In this document: one piece after another, positions 7,901 through 11,101 of the stretch
Numbering within the stretch: position 1 is the stretch's first letter
How the letters are laid out: each line of letters begins with the position of its first letter
Source of the DNA: an uncultured Bacteroidales bacterium
Lineage (GTDB): Bacteria > Bacteroidota > Bacteroidia > Bacteroidales > UBA932
Length of the DNA stretch: 11,101 bases
Assembly (NCBI GenBank): GCA_946062035.1
Contig: CAMGTS010000024.1
Coordinates: 1 to 11,101 of the forward strand
Direction of reading: 5' to 3'
Notes under the pieces: generated by a model
Databases searched by the model: none
Told to the model about the DNA's origin: nothing
What the model saw: the letters and a program-made list of their open reading frames with translations, nothing else
Made by a program: the position numbers and the translations under genes

Positions 7901-8654
7901 GAAAATTATGGGTTTCCGCTTTCAGGCTGATTACCGTCTCCTTCTTTTTCAGTCTGAAAAAGTCCGGTTTGTCGCCGCTTGCAGGTGCGAACATATCCAC
8001 TTTTGGACCTTGCAGAAATGCGCAGTTGTCTTTGTATGCGCTTACTATCAGGTTGGGATTTGTCTGCGATGTCTTCTTAATCAGCTTGAACAGAGAGCTT
8101 TCCATCTCTTTGCCGTCAATTATGAACGTGCCGTTGAAAATCTTGTGGCGGCAGTGCTCGCTGTTGACCTGTGAGAAACCGAATACTTCGCTATCGGTCA
8201 GCTTTCTGCCGATTTTTTTGCTGATACTGTTGAGGTATTCTATTTCGTCCTTGCTGAGTGCAAGACCTTCTTCTTTATTGTAACTCTCTAAATCCGAGAT
8301 ATATACGACTTCTTCTGGCTTGTTGTCTACAGTGAATATATCCTGATCGAGACCCTTGTAGATCCTCTGTAGCATCTTGTCGTGTGCCGGGGCTGCCGAG
8401 CGTGTCGGAAAATACTCTTCGATACGCTCGATACCGCTGATATTCATGTTCTGCGTAATCTCGACGGCTGTTGTGCTCCAAGGGGTTATCATCTCCTTGC
8501 GGGGACCGATGAAAGTTCCGGACAAAGATTTTTTGTCTAAGACTTCAGCCTCTCCGAAAAGCCATTTAAGCGCATCTATATTATCCTGTGACAGGTTATT
8601 TTTGGTCTTGACAGCTAACACGACTCCGTGCTGCCCTTTGAAGAATTGTATCAT
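4959..8654 (-). CDS. purL: Phosphoribosylformylglycinamidine synthase, single-chain
   Basis: FGAM synthase performs the fourth step of de novo purine synthesis: FGAR, glutamine and ATP give FGAM, glutamate, ADP and Pi. This is the large fused type. The order is a PurS-like N-terminal region, a linker with VNSEHCRHKIFNG, two AIR-synthetase-like halves (first half HNFPTTVEPFNGAATGTGGEIRD, second half including SLSANWMWP), and a C-terminal glutamine amidotransferase. The triad is Cys1074 (in GVCNGC), His1188 and Glu1190 (in MPHPERC), numbered from the start chosen here. The frame stays open to ATG 8687, but I prefer ATG 8654 (1231 aa, beginning MIQFF). Single-chain PurL proteins usually begin at this point with a hydrophobic beta-strand, and a possible -7 box at 8690-8697 would place the transcript start at or after the 8687 codon. 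No other purine gene adjoins it. Confidence 0.96.
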   Translation of the reverse strand: MIQFFKGQHGVVLAVKTKNNLSQDNIDALKWLFGEAEVLDKKSLSGTFIGPRKEMITPWSTTAVEITQNMNISGIERIEEYFPTRSAAPAHDKMLQRIYKGLDQDIFTVDNKPEEVVYISDLESYNKEEGLALSKDEIEYLNSISKKIGRKLTDSEVFGFSQVNSEHCRHKIFNGTFIIDGKEMESSLFKLIKKTSQTNPNLIVSAYKDNCAFLQGPKVDMFAPASGDKPDFFRLKKKETVISLKAETHNFPTTVEPFNGAATGTGGEIRDRMGGGKGSFPIAGTAVYMTSYPRFEKQKREWESGKPRKWLYQSPQEILTKASDGASDFGNKFGQPIITGSLLTFEHAEKQKGVEKDNPKFGYDKVIMLAGGVGYAKKADAMKEVPVKGDKIVLLGGDNYRIGMGGGAVSSVNTGQYGNAIELNAIQRANPEMQKRDYNAIRALAEMDNNPVISVHDHGAGGHLNCFSELVEDEGGKIDISKLPIGDPTLSLKEIIGNESQERMGLALHDKDVAMLKEIAERERAPFYEVGEVTGDHRFTLKDEKSGKAAIDLEMSDMFGSAPKTYMQDVTSEYKFSPIKAEPEKFEQYLKQVLQLESVACKDWLTNKVDRSVTGLIACQQCTGEIQLPLNNLGVTALGYDTKDGIATSIGHAPVAALIDSAAGSRLAVAEALTNIVWTPLKNGIKGVSLSANWMWPSRNKGEDARLYKAVQAISDFACELGINIPTGKDSMSMTQTYPNGDKVLAPGTVIVSAAAPATDIFNVVHPNLQPVAKSGIYYIPFTKCGYELGGSAFAQSLNKIGDKAPDVTDTKYFAECFETIQTLVNKGLILAGHDISSGGMITSLLEMCFANKKGGISLTDIELPLLNFMFSEKPGVLLQIADKNFKEFEKSCGVEFHKLGHYIPDRKIVVLDKIKLDIDKLRDVWFKTSYLMEKRQTPAKIAAERMKNYKLQPLKYKFPEKFDGRITIASAPERKDAPIAAIIREQGSNGDREMAWCLYMAGFRVKDVHMTDLTSGKEDLSDVQMAVFVGGFSNADTLGSAKGWAGAFLFNEKAKESLDKFYARKDTLSLGVCNGCQLMSELGLVTPSKREYSPKMARNLSGKFESEFVGVEIAKSKSILLKSLAGSKLGIWVAHGEGRFTFPNGTSELETALTYNYNEYPANPNGSPKKIAGVCSKDGRHLALMPHPERCIRPWNWAYYPSDRRNEEVTPWIELFRNGYDWCCKKAGRK

Positions 8655-8689
8655 AAACGGAAACTTTTTTGCGGGGCTAAGGTACATAT

Positions 8690-8697
8690 TAAAGATA
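8690..8697 (-). promoter_or_regulatory. Possible purL -7 element
   Basis: The minus strand reads TATCTTTA, seven of eight positions of TAnnTTTG (final G replaced by A). The predicted start of transcription, near 8683, gives a leader of about 30 nt to ATG 8654. No convincing -33 TTG is found at the proper distance, so this is tentative. Confidence 0.35.
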
Positions 8698-8829
8698 TTC
8701 GATAGGGGCTTCCGCAGACTTATTTATCAACTTTCGGCTGTGTATAATTCAGGATCCTTCGTTGTCACTATCGGTAAAATTGATGGTTATATCCGTAATT
8801 TATATACAATCCGTGAATTCGGGGTGTGA

Positions 8830-8837
8830 TATTTTTG
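8830..8837 (+). promoter_or_regulatory. Putative -7 box of the 8855-10969 operon
   Basis: TATTTTTG matches TAnnTTTG exactly and lies 17 bp before the first ATG, so transcription would start near 8844 with a very short leader. A clear -33 TTG at 19-21 nt upstream is missing. It is divergent from purL. The rest of the 8655-8854 spacer shows no gene or strong repeat. Confidence 0.5.
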
Positions 8838-8854
8838 CATCGTGAAAAAGTGAT

Positions 8855-9541
8855 ATGATTATGAGACCTTACATTATAACACACATGATGACTTCCGTTG
8901 ACGGAAGAATCGACTGCCCGATGGTGGCGCAGATAAGCGGCGAGGAGTACTATGTAGCCCTTGCGAGCCTTGGAACTTCGTCAAAGATTTCAGGACGTGT
9001 CACAGCCGCCCTCGAGTGTTCAGCCGTGAATGCGGAGACCGCGCCCGTAAATGGAGTTCCCGCAGGCAAAGAATCGGTTTATGTAGGATGCACTTCCGAA
9101 GAGTATACAATCGTAGTAGATACTTTCGGTAAGCTTAAATGGGGTGCCGGCGAAGATAACGGGCATCCATTGCTTTGCATTACAAGTGAGGAGGCCACGC
9201 AGGATTATTTGGATTCTATGCACAACCATGATATTTCATGGATAGCTACGGGCAAAGGAAAGATCGACATGGCCCGTGCGATGGAACTGCTTTACAAGAA
9301 CTTCTCTGTAGAGAGAGTGGTAGTTGTAGGCGGAGGTCATATATGCGGCGGATTTTTGGCGGCCGGACTCGTGGATGAGGTGAGCGAGATGATAGCTCCG
9401 GGTATTGATGGCAGAAAAGGGCGGACCGCTGTATTTGACGGTATTGTAAAACAGGATGGAGTTCCGTACAAACTCTCGCTAAAGAGTGTGGAGCAGATGG
9501 AAAACGGAGTCGTATGGCTCAGATATAAAGTAGTGAAATAA
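8855..9541 (+). CDS. RibD C-terminal/DHFR-fold family reductase
   Basis: The 228-aa protein has the fold signature of the RibD C-terminal domain (dihydrofolate reductase-like), without the RibD deaminase domain. It opens with a beta-strand and THMMTSVDGRID (residues 9-20), has SGRVTAALE in the first third, and VVVVGGGHICGGFLAAGLVDE (glycines 159-161) as the family's nucleotide-binding loop and following helix. Relatives reduce pteridine or pyrimidine intermediates, or unknown substrates, with NAD(P)H. The actual substrate cannot be told, and a riboflavin role is not supported because no other rib gene is nearby. It has no signal peptide, so it is cytoplasmic. A second ATG at 8861 (MRPYIITHMM) is an equally good start. 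It is the first gene of a three-gene operon, ending 25 bp before the preferred start of the next gene. Confidence 0.85.
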   Translation: MIMRPYIITHMMTSVDGRIDCPMVAQISGEEYYVALASLGTSSKISGRVTAALECSAVNAETAPVNGVPAGKESVYVGCTSEEYTIVVDTFGKLKWGAGEDNGHPLLCITSEEATQDYLDSMHNHDISWIATGKGKIDMARAMELLYKNFSVERVVVVGGGHICGGFLAAGLVDEVSEMIAPGIDGRKGRTAVFDGIVKQDGVPYKLSLKSVEQMENGVVWLRYKVVK

Positions 9542-9566
9542 TATGTTTCAAAAGAACACTGTAATT

Positions 9567-10379
9567 ATGAAAAGAATAGCAGTAATATTAGTTTTAAGTA
9601 TCATAACATTAAACGCAATGGCACAACAGAAGATAGTTCAGACGGCAGGGCGCACACAATTGGGAGAGTTCGCCCCGAAGTTCGCACAATTAAACGATGA
9701 TGTTCTTTTCGGAGAGGCCGTATGGAACGACTCGACTCTCTCGCTTCACGACCATAGTATGGTGACTATTTCCATACTTCTCGGCAAGGGTATGGTGGAT
9801 TCTTCTTTCCGTTCTCACCTTGAAATGGGTAAGAAACATGGAATTACCCGCAAAGAAATTGCTGCATTGCTGACCCAGGCGGCTTTTTACGCCGGTTGGC
9901 CTAATGCATGGGCGGGCTTCAGAGTTGCCAAGGAAGTTTGGGCTGATGACGATGCGGAGACAGAGAAGGAGCGTTTTCAGCAAGAGATGATATTCCCTGT
10001 AGGTGAACCTAATACAGCTTACGCCAAGTATTTTATCGGCAACAGCTACCTTGCGCCTGTTTCTACCGACCAGATTCATATAGCCAATGTCACTTTCGAG
10101 CCTCGCTGCCGCAATAACTGGCATATACACAGAGCTAAAAGAGGTGGCGGTCAGATGCTTATAGGGGTTGCCGGCCGTGCCTGGTATCAGGAAGAGGGGA
10201 AACCTGCGGTTGAAATTCTTCCGGGCACGGTCATCAATATTCCGGCTAACGTAAAGCATTGGCATGGCGCTGCCGCCGACAGTTGGTTTGCTCATCTCGC
10301 ATTTGAAATTCCTGGCGAGCAGGCCTCAAACGAATGGCTTGAGCCTGTAACGGATGAAGAATATAATAAGTTAAAGTAG
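9567..10379 (+). CDS. Exported carboxymuconolactone decarboxylase-like/cupin fusion protein
   Basis: The frame is open from ATG 9543, but ATG 9567 gives a textbook signal peptide (MKRIAVILVLSIITLNAMA, cleavage before QQ at 19/20), so I choose it: 270 aa. The mature protein has a CMD/AhpD-fold domain at about 29-125, with His84 and ITRKEIAALLTQAAFYAGWPNAWAG. It lacks the CxxC thiols of AhpD; the only Cys is 181. A cupin domain follows at about 150-255. Likely metal ligands are His186, His188 and His231 (with His233 nearby), while Gln196 stands where many cupins have Glu. The CMD-cupin pairing occurs in other bacterial proteins whose substrates are mostly unknown. Decarboxylase, isomerase or dioxygenase-like chemistry in the periplasm is inference. 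It lies in an operon, 23 bp before the flavodoxin gene. Confidence 0.88.
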   Translation: MKRIAVILVLSIITLNAMAQQKIVQTAGRTQLGEFAPKFAQLNDDVLFGEAVWNDSTLSLHDHSMVTISILLGKGMVDSSFRSHLEMGKKHGITRKEIAALLTQAAFYAGWPNAWAGFRVAKEVWADDDAETEKERFQQEMIFPVGEPNTAYAKYFIGNSYLAPVSTDQIHIANVTFEPRCRNNWHIHRAKRGGGQMLIGVAGRAWYQEEGKPAVEILPGTVINIPANVKHWHGAAADSWFAHLAFEIPGEQASNEWLEPVTDEEYNKLK

Positions 10380-10402
10380 AGTACGATAGAATACTTAGTG
10401 TA

Positions 10403-10969
10403 ATGAAAAGAATAATTACGGCACTCTTGATTTTGGCTCTTCTTCCAATATCGGCGTGCGCACAAAACAAGCAGAATATGAATAATGATAATTATAAGAA
10501 AGTCCTTGTCGCATATTTTTCAGCGACAGGTACAACAGAACGTGCCGCCAAAACTTTGGCTGCGGCGACGGGCGGTGATCTTTTTGAGATAGCTCCCGTT
10601 CCTCGTTATACAAACGCCGATCTTAACTGGCATGACAGGAAATCCCGCAGCAGCGTGGAGATGGCCGATTCCAAATGCAGACCTGAAATCAAGAATGTGA
10701 AGACCGATATCGTCGACTACGATATAGTTTTTATCGGTTATCCGATCTGGTGGGATCTCGCACCACGTCAGGTATATACATTCATCGACAAGCATGACCT
10801 CGCAGGAAAATTGGTAGTGCCTTTCGCTACTTCAGGCGGAAGCTCAATTAACGGTAGCGTGGCTGATTTCAAGAGAGTCTATCCTAAGCTTGACTGGGAT
10901 AACGGCCGTCTTGTCAACCGCATTGACGCAAAGGGCGCAAAGGCGTGGTTTGACTCTTTGAACAAGTAA
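10403..10969 (+). CDS. Flavodoxin-like protein with lipoprotein signal
   Basis: The 188-aa protein starts with a basic, hydrophobic leader ending in ISAC (Cys19), which fits a lipobox; signal peptidase I cleavage after ACA is the alternative. A flavodoxin fold follows from about residue 33. The FMN phosphate loop is SATGTT (Ser40-Thr45) after strand KVLVAYF, then IGYPIWWDLAPRQVYTFI and the late loop PFATSGGSSINGS. This resembles the long-chain-independent flavodoxin group common in gut Bacteroidales and clostridia. Flavodoxins shuttle one or two electrons via FMN and are normally cytoplasmic, so export is the odd feature. FMN would need to be loaded after export or supplied in the envelope. 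It is the last gene of the operon and closes at a terminator. Its partner redox enzyme is not evident, although the upstream exported CMD-cupin protein is a candidate. Confidence 0.88.
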   Translation: MKRIITALLILALLPISACAQNKQNMNNDNYKKVLVAYFSATGTTERAAKTLAAATGGDLFEIAPVPRYTNADLNWHDRKSRSSVEMADSKCRPEIKNVKTDIVDYDIVFIGYPIWWDLAPRQVYTFIDKHDLAGKLVVPFATSGGSSINGSVADFKRVYPKLDWDNGRLVNRIDAKGAKAWFDSLNK

Positions 10970-11006
10970 ACTTATATGTAATAATAACCCAAAGTATTTA
11001 GTCGGG

Positions 11007-11040
11007 ACTCCCTGCATCCATACGGTTGTGGGGAGTTTTT
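11007..11040 (+). terminator. Rho-independent terminator of the 8855-10969 operon
   Basis: ACTCCCTGCA (11007-11016) pairs with TGTGGGGAGT (11027-11036), including two G-U pairs, across a 10-nt loop. A T5 run lies at 11036-11040. It starts 37 bp after the flavodoxin stop. The remaining bases to 11101 show no gene I can support. Confidence 0.8.
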
Positions 11041-11101
11041 GATAGTGGTGCCTGATGTCTGGTGTCACCGTATCATAGTATCTTCTCTAAAGTTGGCTTA
11101 G

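Noticed and set aside
7407..8174. 255-aa plus-strand open frame antisense to purL
   Set aside because: It overlaps conserved purL motifs, has no promoter or ribosome-binding context, and the peptide is Cys/Arg/Phe-rich with no family resemblance.
8688..8854. Riboswitch or purine-responsive leader in the purL upstream region
   Set aside because: No purine-riboswitch core or strong stem set is visible, and the predicted leader is only about 30 nt.
9690..10295. 201-aa minus-strand open frame opposite the CMD-cupin gene
   Set aside because: The + strand has signal peptide, CMD and cupin signatures in order. The antisense peptide shows none and is explained by codon-complement effects.
11041..11101. 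Possible start of another gene or RNA at the right edge
   Set aside because: Too short to judge. No tRNA-like arms, start codon with coding context or promoter box could be supported.

Overview
The window looks like a chromosomal segment of an anaerobic Bacteroidetes, most likely order Bacteroidales. The evidence is two TAnnTTTG-type -7 promoter boxes, A-rich leaders without a clear Shine-Dalgarno, a single-chain ~1230-aa PurL, a ~907-aa PpdK, a PIN-PhoH protein, and a HydF C-terminus implying [FeFe]-hydrogenase maturation. These calls come from reading motifs by eye; no database search was run.

Layout. (1) 2-169: the last 55 codons of hydF, running in from outside the window. (2) 170-341: an AT-rich leader with a promoter embedded in a 9-bp inverted repeat, then ppdK (342-3065, + strand). 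(3) 3066-3305: a convergent intergenic region with two hairpin/T-run terminators for ppdK and a long hairpin facing the opposite gene. (4) Minus strand: a PIN-PhoH ATPase gene (3306-4811) and purL (4959-8654, start revised inward from 8687), separated by a 147-bp spacer with a terminator-like hairpin. (5) 8655-8854: a divergent promoter region. (6) 8855-10969, + strand: an apparent three-gene operon coding for a RibD-C/DHFR-fold reductase, an exported CMD-cupin two-domain protein, and a flavodoxin-like predicted lipoprotein. A strong terminator at 11007-11040 closes it.

How the genes fit together. The left two-thirds is core anaerobic metabolism and housekeeping: hydrogenase maturation, the PEP/pyruvate interconversion, an RNA-related ATPase and purine synthesis. 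The right-hand operon is the accessory part. It joins a putative cytoplasmic NAD(P)H-type reductase to two envelope-targeted proteins whose families act on small organic molecules or carry electrons. The substrate is unknown. Nothing here suggests a phage, transposon, CRISPR array or defence island. The most interesting leads are the envelope-targeted flavodoxin/CMD-cupin pair and the symmetric repeat around the ppdK promoter.
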